Assembly: GCF_001404985.1 (NCBI RefSeq) | Contig: NZ_JRLF01000015.1 | Location: 558,001 to 622,000, forward strand | From: Flavobacterium aquidurense | Lineage (GTDB): Bacteria > Bacteroidota > Bacteroidia > Flavobacteriales > Flavobacteriaceae | Direction: 5' to 3' | DNA length: 64,000 nt | Shown: in pieces, positions 7,129 through 16,480 of the stretch | Position numbering within the stretch: position 1 is the stretch's first letter | Layout of the letters: each line of letters begins with the position of its first letter | The notes under the pieces: model-generated | The model's input: the letters and a program-made list of their open reading frames with translations, nothing else | Database searches by the model: none | What the model was told of the DNA's origin: nothing | Program-made: the position numbers and the translations under genes

Positions 7129-8313
7129 TTATTTAATTTTTAATTTTTGAAACCTTAAAAGTGCTTCAAGATAATAATAATCTGCATAATTTATTGAACA
7201 ATCTATTTCACTTCCTGCGGGTTTATGACCTGTTGAATGAAGCAAAAAAGCCGAATTTACATCGCGACTTTGATAATGCTCTGATAGTGAAACAATCATT
7301 TTTTTAGATTTTGTGAGATATTCTTTTTTCAGTGCTGCATCCTTTGTATACGAACTTAACTCTATAAGTGCCGATGATACAATAGCAGCGGCCGAAGCAT
7401 CTCTTGGTTCATTCGGGATTCCGGGTGCATTAAAATCCCAGTACGGTATCAAATCTTCTGTTGTTAATTTATCCAGGTAAACACGCGTGAGTTTATGAGC
7501 AAAATCTAAAAACTTAGGGTCTTTTGTTTCCCTGTAAACCATTGTAAATCCATAAATAGCCCACGCCTGACCTCTTGCCCACATACTATCATCACTAAAT
7601 CCCTGAGCTGTTCTCCCTTTTATTTTTTTACCTGTTTCATAATCATAAATAATAACATGATAAGAACTGTAATCTGGTCTGAAATGATTGTTCATTGTAG
7701 TTTCGGCATGCTTTACAGCAATATCATATAACTTTTTATTTCCTCCATTTTTAGAAGCCCAAAAAAGCAGTTCTAAATTCATCATATTATCAATAATCGT
7801 ATTATGTCCACCAAATTTATTATGTGGCCAGGATTGTATAGTTCCTACTTTAGGATTAAAAAGTGTCGCTAAAGTATCTGCTGATTTTAAAATAATATCT
7901 TTATAAGCTTCATTTTTAGTCAAACGATATCCATTCCCGAAACTATTAAAAATCTGAAAACCTAAATCATGATCATTTGCTTTACTTACTGATAAAGGTG
8001 TTAAAAACCGACTGAATTTATCTGCTTGTTTTTCCCATTTTTGATCGCCTGTAGCTTCATACAAATACCATAATTCTCCCGGCCAGAAACCACTTGTCCA
8101 ATCTTTATAATTGACAAATTTCCAGTCTTTACTTCCATTAGGAACCGTTCGTGGAGAAGTTCCGTCATTAGGAATTACTTTTAAGGTTTTTGATGCTTGT
8201 TGTACACAATATTCGAGTTGTTTTTTTACATTGAAAGAAGTATTTTTTTGACAATAGCTACTATTTCCAAATACAAAAAGGGTTAAAATAAAGGCAGTAA
8301 ATCTTGTACTCAT
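7129..8313 (-). CDS. Glycoside hydrolase family 88 (unsaturated glucuronyl/galacturonyl hydrolase)
   Basis: 394 residues with a signal peptide ending near SSYCQ, so exported. GH88 enzymes have an alpha/alpha six-barrel and remove 4,5-unsaturated uronic acids left by polysaccharide lyases, by hydration of the double bond. The two expected catalytic aspartates are visible: Asp116 in NDHDLGF and Asp175 in IDNMMNL, 59 residues apart as in characterised members. The substrate sugar cannot be read from sequence. No lyase, SusC/SusD or sulfatase lies beside it, so it is not part of a visible polysaccharide utilization locus. A small lipoprotein follows after 8 bp. Confidence 0.9.
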   Translation of the reverse strand: MSTRFTAFILTLFVFGNSSYCQKNTSFNVKKQLEYCVQQASKTLKVIPNDGTSPRTVPNGSKDWKFVNYKDWTSGFWPGELWYLYEATGDQKWEKQADKFSRFLTPLSVSKANDHDLGFQIFNSFGNGYRLTKNEAYKDIILKSADTLATLFNPKVGTIQSWPHNKFGGHNTIIDNMMNLELLFWASKNGGNKKLYDIAVKHAETTMNNHFRPDYSSYHVIIYDYETGKKIKGRTAQGFSDDSMWARGQAWAIYGFTMVYRETKDPKFLDFAHKLTRVYLDKLTTEDLIPYWDFNAPGIPNEPRDASAAAIVSSALIELSSYTKDAALKKEYLTKSKKMIVSLSEHYQSRDVNSAFLLHSTGHKPAGSEIDCSINYADYYYLEALLRFQKLKIK

Positions 8314-8389
8314 GTGGTTATTATTTAGACAGAAAGATTATTATGATTTTACGAATTCATAAATTTATAAAATAAAGCAGACGTAATTC

Positions 8390-8397
8390 TATCTTTG
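8390..8397 (+). promoter_or_regulatory. -7 element TATCTTTG of the DUF2809 gene
   Basis: Exact TAnnTTTG match about 50 bp upstream of the TTG start at 8448. Confidence 0.45.
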
Positions 8398-8447
8398 TAT
8401 TTTTGTCTACCTAAAAAAGTACTAATTATCCCAACCAGAATCAAAAT

Positions 8448-8834
8448 TTGAAAAAATACAGACCTTATTATTTCGTTTTACTTCTATTTATTATTTTACT
8501 TGGAATTATGTCCAGAAAAAATGATCTCATTCCATTATGTACAGGAGATTTTCTTTATGCTTTTATGATGTATATTGTTATTCGAATCATACTTATTGAT
8601 AAAAAATCCATTCAAATAGCTATTATCTCTTTATTAATTTGCTACACAATCGAATTTTCTCAGCTCTATCATGCAAACTGGATAAACGAACTTAGAAATA
8701 CACTTTTGGGAAGATATACTTTGGGACAAGGCTTTTTATGGACGGATATTTTCGCTTACACCTGTGGAAGTTTCAGTGCTTTTTATATCGAAAGAATTAT
8801 TTTAAAAAGAGCATCTAATCAAGTGTCTGAGTAA
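8448..8834 (+). CDS. DUF2809 membrane protein
   Basis: 128 residues starting at TTG (8448), with four hydrophobic helices. Family landmarks are the YxxGDFLYAFM segment near residue 32, the EFSQLYHANWI segment after the third helix and the GQGFLWTDIFAY segment near the C-terminus. The biochemical role of DUF2809 is not known. The last 20 bp overlap the end of the convergent ABC transporter gene. Confidence 0.82.
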   Translation: MKKYRPYYFVLLLFIILLGIMSRKNDLIPLCTGDFLYAFMMYIVIRIILIDKKSIQIAIISLLICYTIEFSQLYHANWINELRNTLLGRYTLGQGFLWTDIFAYTCGSFSAFYIERIILKRASNQVSE

Positions 8835-10593
8835 TCTTATCAATATTTAAACTATTAGCCATTGCTGTAAATATTTGATAATACACAGATCTGTTATCAT
8901 ACAAATCATCGTGTGTACCTTTCTCTACACATCTTCCCTGTTCTAAAACTATAATATTCGCAGCATCGATAATTTGAGAAATACTATGAGAAATAATAAT
9001 TACGGTCCTGTCTTTTTTAATAGCGTCCAGTGATTTTTTTATTTGTTCTGTCGCTATCGCATCTAAACTTGCAGTAGGTTCGTCTAAAAATATAATAGGC
9101 GGATTTTTTAAAAATAATCTGGCAATCGCAATTCGTTGTTGTTGACCGCCTGAAAGTAAATGCGCATCAGAATCATAACCTTTTGGCAATTGCATAACCT
9201 GATCATGAATATAAGCTTGTTTGGCTGCATCTATGATTTCAGATTTTGAAGCATCTGGTTTTCCGTATAAAATGTTTTCAGCAATTGTACCTTTAAAAAT
9301 ATGATTCTTCTGCAATACTAATCCAATATTCTTTCGAAGAAAATCAGTATTATAATCATTCAAATCCACACCGTCCAGATATATTTTTCCCGATGTTGGC
9401 AAATAAAACTTATCCAATAAATTGATAATAGTACTTTTTCCGGCTCCGCTTAACCCAACCAGAGCAGTGGTTTCGTTTGGTTTAATGCTAAAATTGATAT
9501 CAAAAAGTGCTTTGGTTCCATTTGGATAAGCAAAATCAACATTTTTAACTTCTATAAGTCCAATAATTTTCTCAGGAACATAATCGCCGCTTGTTTCTTT
9601 TTCATTTTCTGATTCTAAAATATCAAAAAAACCTTCAGAGTAAATCAAGGCATCATTTACTTCATCATAAATTCGGTGTAATTGTCTGATTGGCGCAGAT
9701 ACATTATTAAACAACATAATATGAAACATGATTGCACCTATTGTCATCGTATTATTTAAAACAAAATAAGCGGTAAGAATAATGATAATCACGACACCTA
9801 TTTGTTCTACAAAACCTTTTACACTTTCAAAAATAAAACTGGTTTTTCTGGTTTCCAATTGATTTTCAGTCATTTCAAACTGAATATCCTTATGACGATC
9901 TGCCTCCATTGGCTCACGAACAAACGACTTAATTACGGTTATAGATTCGATCAAACTTATGATTCCGTTATTTTTGGTTTCACGATAATTACGCATTCTT
10001 CTTCTAAAACCACTCAATTTAGTAGCTTGCAACTGACTTATATAAAAGTAGATTGGAATAATGCACAAACTTACCAAACCCACATAGACATTCGCATAAA
10101 ACATAATCGCCAAAGCAACAAAGGCATTGGCAAAAAGAGGCAAAATATCAATAAAGAAATTCTGAACCAATCTTGTCAAGCTGCTAATCCCGAGATCAAT
10201 TCTGGTTTGAAGTTTTCCGCTTTCATTTTCATTAGAAGTATAAAACTCCATTCGATAACTTAGGATTTTTTCAACAATGGCCTGAGATATATCGCGGGTA
10301 ATAAAAATACGCAGTTTTTCGCCATAAAACTTCTGGCCAAATTGTACGACGGAATATATCAATTCTTTAGAAAGCAATACAATGCTAATAATTCCCAATA
10401 AATGAAAGCCTTTCGACAAAGGTTCATGCGCTACCATAAGATCACTAATAGAATCTACGGTATACTTTAATATTAATGCATTTACCTGAGCTGCAAACGA
10501 TCCTAAAAAAGTAAGCAGTAAAGTAGCAATAACCATTTTTTTATATGGCCTGACAAAGGGAGTTATTTTTTTATATAGTACTGATATCTGCAT
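8815..10593 (-). CDS. ABC exporter, fused permease-ATPase (MsbA/MdlB-like)
   Basis: 592 residues. A six-helix type-IV exporter permease (about 15-325) is followed by a nucleotide-binding domain (about 345-580) with Walker A GLSGAGKST, signature LSGGQQQR, Walker B IIFLDEPTA and the switch histidine in IISHS. It is a homodimeric half-transporter in the inner membrane. Substrate unknown; lipid, lipopeptide or drug export are the usual roles. It is a single gene, with RdgB transcribed divergently 93 bp away. Confidence 0.92.
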   Translation of the reverse strand: MQISVLYKKITPFVRPYKKMVIATLLLTFLGSFAAQVNALILKYTVDSISDLMVAHEPLSKGFHLLGIISIVLLSKELIYSVVQFGQKFYGEKLRIFITRDISQAIVEKILSYRMEFYTSNENESGKLQTRIDLGISSLTRLVQNFFIDILPLFANAFVALAIMFYANVYVGLVSLCIIPIYFYISQLQATKLSGFRRRMRNYRETKNNGIISLIESITVIKSFVREPMEADRHKDIQFEMTENQLETRKTSFIFESVKGFVEQIGVVIIIILTAYFVLNNTMTIGAIMFHIMLFNNVSAPIRQLHRIYDEVNDALIYSEGFFDILESENEKETSGDYVPEKIIGLIEVKNVDFAYPNGTKALFDINFSIKPNETTALVGLSGAGKSTIINLLDKFYLPTSGKIYLDGVDLNDYNTDFLRKNIGLVLQKNHIFKGTIAENILYGKPDASKSEIIDAAKQAYIHDQVMQLPKGYDSDAHLLSGGQQQRIAIARLFLKNPPIIFLDEPTASLDAIATEQIKKSLDAIKKDRTVIIISHSISQIIDAANIIVLEQGRCVEKGTHDDLYDNRSVYYQIFTAMANSLNIDKITQTLD

Positions 10594-10632
10594 TTATTTT
10601 TATTTCATGTCGTATATCAAATATAAGAATTC

Positions 10633-10640
10633 TAAATTTG
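10633..10640 (+). promoter_or_regulatory. -7 element TAAATTTG of rdgB
   Basis: TAnnTTTG match 45 bp upstream of the rdgB ATG, in the divergent gap with the ABC exporter. Confidence 0.4.
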
Positions 10641-10685
10641 TGTTTTGGAATTACCCGGAACAATCAACTTTAAAATACTTATATC

Positions 10686-11264
10686 ATGCAATTGGTTTTC
10701 GCTTCAAACAATCTTAATAAAATCAAGGAAATTCAAAATATTCTTAAAGGATCAATTCAATTATTAAGTTTAGAAGAAATTGGCTGTCACGAAGAAATAC
10801 CAGAAACTGCTGATACGATTGAAGGAAATGCTATTTTGAAAGCCAACTACGTAACTGAAAAATACGGTTATGATTGTTTTGCGGATGATACAGGATTAGA
10901 AGTTACAGCTTTAAACGGAGAACCAGGCGTTTATTCAGCCAGATATGCAGGAGAACAACGCAATGCTGATGATAATATGAACAAACTTCTCGATTGTTTA
11001 TCTGATAAGCAAGATCGAAGCGCACAGTTCAAGACCGTTATTGCATTAAATATAAAAGGGGAACAGCACTTATTCACCGGAATTGCAAAAGGAAACATTA
11101 TTAATGAAAAAATTGGAAATCATGGCTTTGGTTACGACCCAATTTTTCAACCTGAAAATTATACTGAGACTTTTGCTGAACTGGCCTCAGACATCAAAAA
11201 TAAAATCAGTCATCGTGCAAAAGCAACTCACCAACTAATTGATTTTCTGAATACAGCAAAATAA
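10686..11264 (+). CDS. rdgB: Non-canonical purine NTP pyrophosphatase (RdgB/HAM1)
   Basis: 192 residues, normal length. It hydrolyses dITP, ITP and XTP to the monophosphates, keeping deaminated purines out of nucleic acids. Family motifs: N-terminal FASNNLNKIKEI (substrate binding), FADDTGLEV with the catalytic acidic residues, PGVYSARYAG, GHGFGYDPIF-type segment (NHGFGYDPIFQP) and a C-terminal ISHRAKA. Cytoplasmic, with its own promoter. Confidence 0.95.
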   Translation: MQLVFASNNLNKIKEIQNILKGSIQLLSLEEIGCHEEIPETADTIEGNAILKANYVTEKYGYDCFADDTGLEVTALNGEPGVYSARYAGEQRNADDNMNKLLDCLSDKQDRSAQFKTVIALNIKGEQHLFTGIAKGNIINEKIGNHGFGYDPIFQPENYTETFAELASDIKNKISHRAKATHQLIDFLNTAK

Positions 11265-11439
11265 TTGTTTAGAATACAACATTTTAGATCTTTAAATTTA
11301 TATTTCACGACGTATTTTTGCCTAATTTTCCTGATGTACAGACAAAAATCATGCTACTATAAACATAACTTTTTGATAATCAAATCATAACAAATACATA
11401 ATTCTTAAAATAGCATTAGTTTATCTGAATAATTAACAG

Positions 11440-11447
11440 TAATTTTG
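11440..11447 (+). promoter_or_regulatory. -7 element TAATTTTG of the DEAD-box helicase gene
   Basis: TAnnTTTG match 21 bp upstream of the ATG at 11469. It overlaps an alternative in-frame TTG at 11445, which argues against that upstream start. Confidence 0.5.
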
Positions 11448-11468
11448 CACCCTATTTTAAAAATACAT

Positions 11469-13382
11469 ATGAATAAATTTGAACAATTAGGATTGAATGA
11501 ATCGTTACTGAAGGCGATTTTAGATCTAGGATTTGAAAATCCGTCAGAGGTACAGGAAAAGGCGATTCCCCTATTATTGGAAAAAGACACAGATATGGTT
11601 GCGTTGGCTCAGACAGGGACAGGGAAAACGGCAGCTTTCGGTTTTCCGCTAATTCAAAAAATTGATGCTGACAACAAAAATACACAAGCATTAGTTTTAT
11701 CGCCAACACGAGAACTTTGTTTACAGATTACCAACGAACTTAAAAACTACTCAAAATACGAGAAAGGTATTAATGTGGTAGCAGTTTACGGCGGGGCTAG
11801 TATTACAGAGCAAGCTAGAGACATTAAAAGAGGAGCACAAATTATTGTGGCAACTCCTGGGAGAATGCAAGACATGATCAACAGAGGATTGGTTAACATT
11901 AAAAATATAGATTACTGTATTCTTGATGAAGCTGACGAAATGTTGAACATGGGGTTTTATGAGGATATCGTGTCTATATTATCAGATACTCCAGATCAAA
12001 AAAGTACATGGTTGTTCTCTGCAACTATGCCACAAGAGGTTGCCAGAATTGCAAAACAATTTATGAGCGAACCGGTTGAAATTACTGTTGGAGCTAAGAA
12101 CTCAGGTTCTGCAACAGTTTCTCACGAATTTTACTTAGTAAATGCACGTGATCGTTACGAAGCTTTGAAACGTTTAGCCGATGCAAATCCAGATATCTTT
12201 TCTGTGGTTTTCTGTCGTACTAAAAGAGATACACAAGCTGTAGCTGAAAAATTAATCGAAGATGGATACAGCGCTGCTGCATTGCACGGAGATTTATCTC
12301 AGGCGCAACGTGATGGTGTAATGAAATCTTTCCGTGGTAGACAAATTCAGATGCTTGTTGCTACTGACGTTGCTGCACGTGGTATTGATGTTGATAATAT
12401 TACTCACGTAGTAAATTACCAACTTCCTGACGAAATTGAAACTTACAATCACCGTTCAGGACGTACTGGTAGAGCTGGAAAATTAGGAACTTCTATTGTA
12501 ATTGTTACAAAAAGCGAGTTGCGTAAAATTTCATCTATCGAAAGAATCATCAAACAAAAATTTGAAGAGAAATCTATTCCTTCCGGAATCGAAATTTGCG
12601 AAATTCAATTATTGCACTTAGCAAATAAAATTAAAGATACTGAAGTTGATCACGAAATTGACAACTATTTACCAGCTATTAACAATGTTCTTGAAGGTTT
12701 ATCTAAAGAGGAATTGATTAAAAAAATGGTTTCAGTAGAATTTAACCGTTTCATCGCTTACTATAAAAAGAACAGAGATATTTCTACTCAATCTGGAGAA
12801 AGACGCGAAAGAAGTGATTCTGAGCCAAGAGAATTCAATAATAACGGAGCAGTTCGTTACTTTGTAAACATTGGTTCAAGAGATAATTTCGATTGGATGT
12901 CTCTTAAGGATTATTTGAAAGAAACATTAGACTTAGGTCGTGATGACGTTTTCAAAGTAGATGTAAAAGAAGGTTTCTCTTTCTTTAACACTGACCCTGA
13001 GCACACTGATAAAGTAATGGAAGTATTAAACAACGTACAATTAGAAGGACGTCGTATTAATGTTGAAATTTCTAAAAATGATGGTGGCGGAAGACGTGAC
13101 CATAACGGACGCAGTGGCGGCGGTGGACGTAGTTCTGCACCAAGACGCGAAGGAAGCTTTGCCCCAAGACGTGAAGGTTCTGGCGGCGGTGGTTTCAGAA
13201 GCGACAGAAACTCTGCTCCAAGAGAAGGTGGTTTCAGAAGCGACAGAAATTCATCTGCTCCAAAAAGAGAAGGTGGTTTTAGAAGTTCAGCTCCAAGAAG
13301 CGAAGGAAGTTCAGACAGAGCTCCAAGACGTTCTGAAAGCTTTGGTGATTCGCCAAGACCAAGAAGACCAAGAAGAGATTAA
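11469..13382 (+). CDS. DEAD-box ATP-dependent RNA helicase (CsdA/DeaD type)
   Basis: 637 residues from ATG 11469. Helicase core (about 1-370): Q motif (FENPSEVQEKAIP), Walker A AQTGTGKT, PTREL, TPGR, DEAD, SAT and HRSGRTGRAG. A linker leads to a DbpA-type RNA-binding domain (about 455-535, VRYFVNIGSRDNFDW...INVEIS). The tail (about 540-637) is Gly/Arg/Ser-rich with repeated APRREG and GGFRSDRN units, as in cold-shock and ribosome-assembly helicases. It probably unwinds structured mRNA or rRNA in the cytoplasm. DeaD/CsdA-like rather than RhlE is inferred from the RNA-binding domain. Confidence 0.92.
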   Translation: MNKFEQLGLNESLLKAILDLGFENPSEVQEKAIPLLLEKDTDMVALAQTGTGKTAAFGFPLIQKIDADNKNTQALVLSPTRELCLQITNELKNYSKYEKGINVVAVYGGASITEQARDIKRGAQIIVATPGRMQDMINRGLVNIKNIDYCILDEADEMLNMGFYEDIVSILSDTPDQKSTWLFSATMPQEVARIAKQFMSEPVEITVGAKNSGSATVSHEFYLVNARDRYEALKRLADANPDIFSVVFCRTKRDTQAVAEKLIEDGYSAAALHGDLSQAQRDGVMKSFRGRQIQMLVATDVAARGIDVDNITHVVNYQLPDEIETYNHRSGRTGRAGKLGTSIVIVTKSELRKISSIERIIKQKFEEKSIPSGIEICEIQLLHLANKIKDTEVDHEIDNYLPAINNVLEGLSKEELIKKMVSVEFNRFIAYYKKNRDISTQSGERRERSDSEPREFNNNGAVRYFVNIGSRDNFDWMSLKDYLKETLDLGRDDVFKVDVKEGFSFFNTDPEHTDKVMEVLNNVQLEGRRINVEISKNDGGGRRDHNGRSGGGGRSSAPRREGSFAPRREGSGGGGFRSDRNSAPREGGFRSDRNSSAPKREGGFRSSAPRSEGSSDRAPRRSESFGDSPRPRRPRRD

Positions 13383-13470
13383 TTCTCTTTGTTAATTTTC
13401 TGATAATTATATTCGAAGACTGCGAAATATTTAATCCCTATTTAGTACTTTTAGTGCTTTAAATCAGGAT

Positions 13471-14244
13471 ATGAAATATTTCGCAGTTTTCTTTTTTACA
13501 TTACTATCAGCCGTTGGTTTTGCACAAGACGTTGAGTCTACTGCACCACAAAGAGTTTCAGGTTATATCATTAATGATAATAGCAAACAACCTTTGCCTA
13601 ACGTAAATATCATTAACACAAACAAAGTACGTGGTGCCAAGTCTGATGCTAAAGGATATTTTGAGATCGATGTACAACTTAACGATACTATTCACTTTTC
13701 GATTTTAGGTTTTCAGTCTTTAAGAGTCAGAGTGACAAATGACTGGATAAAAAATAAAGTAACCAGAATTCAGCTTACTGAAAAAGCAATCGCTCTTGAA
13801 GAAGTAATTATCGCCCCATTTAACTTAACAGGATATCTGGAAGTCGATTCAAAATTAATCCCCACAAAAGAAAATTACCGTTACAGCATTTCTGGCCTTA
13901 CTCAAGGTTATGAAGCGGGTGAATATTCGCCAAATGCATTTGGAAAAGTATTAGGATCCATTTTTAATCCTGCAGATGTTCTCTATGGTTTCTTTGGGAA
14001 AAATGCAAAAGAACTCAAGAAGCTAAAAGAAATGAGAAAAGATGATACTGTTCGAAATCTTCTTGAATCTAAATATGATCGCGAAACTGTTGCTGTACTT
14101 TTAGGCATCAGTAAAGATGAAATTCCTGAAATTTTGCAGCGCTGCAACTATTCCGACTCCTTTATACAATCAGCAAATGATTTACAAATCATGGATGCTA
14201 TCAACGGTTGTTACGAACAATATAAAGTATTGAAACGAAATTAA
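13471..14244 (+). CDS. Exported protein with carboxypeptidase-regulatory-like domain
   Basis: 257 residues with signal peptide (cleavage near AVGFAQ). Residues about 30-110 form a carboxypeptidase-D regulatory-like beta domain (VSGYIINDNSKQPLPNVNI...GAKSDAKGYFEI...DTIHFSILGFQSL), the same module found at the N-terminus of TonB-dependent receptors. The remaining half has no recognised domain and no beta-barrel. This is a stand-alone envelope protein of a type common in flavobacteria, function unknown. A terminator follows. Confidence 0.82.
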   Translation: MKYFAVFFFTLLSAVGFAQDVESTAPQRVSGYIINDNSKQPLPNVNIINTNKVRGAKSDAKGYFEIDVQLNDTIHFSILGFQSLRVRVTNDWIKNKVTRIQLTEKAIALEEVIIAPFNLTGYLEVDSKLIPTKENYRYSISGLTQGYEAGEYSPNAFGKVLGSIFNPADVLYGFFGKNAKELKKLKEMRKDDTVRNLLESKYDRETVAVLLGISKDEIPEILQRCNYSDSFIQSANDLQIMDAINGCYEQYKVLKRN

Positions 14245-14266
14245 TTTACTTTAAATAAAAAATTTA

Positions 14267-14307
14267 AAATCCTCATTTACAAATAGTAATTGAGGATTTT
14301 TTTATTT
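14267..14307 (+). terminator. Intrinsic terminator
   Basis: AAAATCCTCA (14267-14276) and TGAGGATTTT (14291-14300) pair perfectly, followed by a T run. Confidence 0.75.
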
Positions 14308-14346
14308 TAAAACTTATATTTGATCATTAACAAAACAAAAGATACC

Positions 14347-14685
14347 ATGCCAGAAATACCTTTTCAAACAATCGACTGGAATCAAATTGCAAAAACCGAA
14401 CATTCCGGAGAAACCGGAACAGCTTATTGGCAAACCCTGCAGTTAGGAGGTTTGCGTATTCGAAAAGTTACTTATTCTAAAAATTATATTGCTGATCATT
14501 GGTGTCAAAAAGGTCATATTGTTCATTGTCTTGAAGGAGATTTTGTCAGCGAATTAGAAAACGGACAAAAATTTGAACTTTCAAAAGGAATGACATATGT
14601 CGTTACCGATGATGCTAGTTCTCACAAATCATTAACCACCAATGGTGTTGAGTTACTAATAATCGATGGTGATTTTTTAAAGTAA
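14347..14685 (+). CDS. DHCW-motif cupin-fold protein
   Basis: 112 residues from ATG 14347, chosen over an in-frame TTG at 14320 because the family begins at MPEIPFQTIDW. It is a small single-domain cupin. The signature segment ADHWCQKGHIVHCLEG carries the His and Cys residues that give the family its name, and two more histidines follow (SSHKSL). This suggests a metal site. The reaction is unknown. It is monocistronic or forms a pair with the small basic protein downstream. Confidence 0.85.
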   Translation: MPEIPFQTIDWNQIAKTEHSGETGTAYWQTLQLGGLRIRKVTYSKNYIADHWCQKGHIVHCLEGDFVSELENGQKFELSKGMTYVVTDDASSHKSLTTNGVELLIIDGDFLK

Positions 14686-14768
14686 TAAAAGCAATATTTG
14701 AAGCAAATTAAAATATTATATCTACATTTACTTACAATCAAATAAAAAATTAATTAAATCAACATATC

Positions 14769-14879
14769 ATGGCAAAAAGTCAAGACGCTAAAAAAACAGC
14801 AAAAAAAGAACCGTTAAAAACGGCCAAAGAAAAGAAGGAAGAGAAGAGAGAAAAGAAAAACACTCCTAAAAGAGATTAA
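14769..14879 (+). CDS. Very small, highly basic protein (36 residues)
   Basis: An ATG at 14769 opens 36 codons ending in TAA 14877-14879. About half of the residues are lysine or arginine and the rest mostly Ala/Glu/Thr (it starts MAKSQDAKKTAKKEP and ends NTPKRD). It lies about 80 bp after the cupin gene with an A-rich leader. Such short Lys-rich proteins recur in flavobacterial genomes as hypothetical proteins. Nucleic-acid or ribosome association would suit the charge but is unproven. The open frame could be chance in A-rich DNA, though the clean start and stop and Lys/Glu phasing argue for a gene. Confidence 0.6.
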   Translation: MAKSQDAKKTAKKEPLKTAKEKKEEKREKKNTPKRD

Positions 14880-14890
14880 TTTTTAGTTTA

Positions 14891-15018
14891 CAGTCTCAGT
14901 TTTCAGTTCTTTGAAACTGAATACTGAGACTGCGACTAACTTTTTTTAGTATTCAGTCACAGTTTCAGTTTTCAATACTCATTGAAACTGAAAACTGTGA
15001 CTGTAAAAACTGAGACTT
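14891..15018. repeat. CAGTnn short-period repeat arrays in inverted pairs
   Basis: Two hairpins in tandem. CAGTCT-CAGTTTT-CAGTT from 14891 pairs with ACTGAAT-ACTGAG-ACTGCG from 14917. CAGTCA-CAGTTT-CAGTTTT from 14954 pairs with ACTGAAA-ACTGTG-ACTG from 14986. They fill the space between the small basic gene and the pepD stop and may act as terminators. The same family occurs at 31880 and 48621. Confidence 0.7.
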
Positions 15019-15019
15019 A

Positions 15020-16480
15020 TTACTTAACTGGAATATTTGAAAGAATTTCTAAAACAAATTTCCAATATTTCTGAGCTGAAGAAATACTTGCTCTTTCATC
15101 CGGAGAATGTGCACCGTGAATCGTTGGTCCAAAAGAAATCATATCCATATCAGGATAATTTGTTCCTAAAATTCCACATTCTAAACCAGCATGACAAGCT
15201 ACTACTTTTGGTTTCTCATTATTTTGTTTCTCGTAGATTCCAACTAACGTATCTAATATTTCAGAATTTACATTTGGAGTCCATCCTGGATAAGAACCTG
15301 ACAGTTCTACTTCACAGCCTACTAATTCAAAAGCAGAACGTAATGCATTTGCCAAATCAAATTTTGAAGTTTCAACAGATGAACGTGTTAAACATCCAAT
15401 AGATATTTCACCATCTTTTACAATAACACGGGCAATATTATTAGAAGTTTCAACTAAATCATCCATATCAGCGCTCATTCTGTACACTCCGTTGTGAGCA
15501 GCATAAATAGCACGAATAATTCCTTCCTGAACTCCTAAATCCATTACTTTTTCAGGAGTATCGCATTTTACGATTTCAATCGATAAGTTAGGTTCAGTAG
15601 TTTTATATTCGGTTTTAATATCATTGATAATTTCCTGCATATCAAAAATATACGCTTCATCAAACATTTCAGAAATAATTACTTTGGCAACACTTTCTCT
15701 TGGAATTGCATTTCTTAAACTTCCTCCGTTGATTTCAGCCACTTGCAAACCAAAGTTTTCAAAAGCATCAAACAACAAACGGTTCATGATTTTATTAGCA
15801 TTTCCTAACCCTTTATTGATATCCATTCCTGAGTGACCTCCATTAAGACCTTTTACAGTAATAATATGCCCAACAGAACCTTCCGGAACTTCTTCTTCAT
15901 TATAAGTTCTTGTAGCCGTTACATCGATTCCGCCAGCGCAACCTATATCAATTTCATCATCTTCTTCTGTATCTAAATTCAAAAGAATCTGACCTTGAAG
16001 AATTCCTCCTTTTAAGTTTAAAGCTCCTGTCATTCCCGTTTCTTCGTCAATAGTAAATAAAGCTTCAATTGCAGGATGCGGGATATCTTTACTTTGTAAA
16101 ATAGCCATAATTGTTGCTACTCCCAATCCATTATCAGCTCCAAGTGTTGTGCCACGTGCACGAACCCAGTCACCATCTACATACATATCGATTCCCTGGG
16201 TATCAAAATCAAAAACAGTATCTGCGTTTTTTTGATGTACCATATCAAGGTGTCCCTGCATTACAATTGCTTTACGGTTTTCCATTCCCGGAGTTGCCGG
16301 TTTTCTGATAATTACATTTCGAATTTCGTCTTCAAAAGTTTCTAAACCTAAGTTGTTTCCAAAGTCTTTCATAAACTCGATCACACGTTCTTCTTTCTTT
16401 GACGGACGAGGAACAGCATTTAAATCAGCGAATTTATTCCATAGCGCTTTAGGTTCCAGATTTCTTATTTCCTGACTCAT
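15020..16480 (-). CDS. pepD: Aminoacyl-histidine dipeptidase (PepD, M20/M28-type)
   Basis: 486 residues from ATG 16480, preferred to an upstream start at 16504 because MSQEIRNLEPKALWNKF is the family N-terminus. It is a cytosolic di-zinc aminopeptidase that splits dipeptides, including Xaa-His. Metal-site motifs are visible: MQGHLDMVHQ, LGADNGLG, IDEETGMTGA and the C-terminal GPTIHGAHSPDER. Length matches the roughly 485-residue family. It stands alone, and CAGTnn repeats begin immediately after its stop. Confidence 0.93.
   Translation of the reverse strand: MSQEIRNLEPKALWNKFADLNAVPRPSKKEERVIEFMKDFGNNLGLETFEDEIRNVIIRKPATPGMENRKAIVMQGHLDMVHQKNADTVFDFDTQGIDMYVDGDWVRARGTTLGADNGLGVATIMAILQSKDIPHPAIEALFTIDEETGMTGALNLKGGILQGQILLNLDTEEDDEIDIGCAGGIDVTATRTYNEEEVPEGSVGHIITVKGLNGGHSGMDINKGLGNANKIMNRLLFDAFENFGLQVAEINGGSLRNAIPRESVAKVIISEMFDEAYIFDMQEIINDIKTEYKTTEPNLSIEIVKCDTPEKVMDLGVQEGIIRAIYAAHNGVYRMSADMDDLVETSNNIARVIVKDGEISIGCLTRSSVETSKFDLANALRSAFELVGCEVELSGSYPGWTPNVNSEILDTLVGIYEKQNNEKPKVVACHAGLECGILGTNYPDMDMISFGPTIHGAHSPDERASISSAQKYWKFVLEILSNIPVK

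Noticed and set aside
8815..8834. 20-bp overlap of convergent DUF2809 and ABC genes as a frameshift sign
   Set aside because: Both proteins are full length for their families. Short convergent overlaps are common.
11405..11709. Minus-strand frames of 61 and 85 codons opposite the start of the DEAD-box helicase
   Set aside because: They are antisense to a well-supported gene, lack family similarity and depend on its codon pattern.
13060..13395. 111-codon plus-strand frame over the helicase tail
   Set aside because: It is a frame-shifted reading of the Gly/Arg repeat region. Its repetitive Val/Glu content mirrors the real tail.
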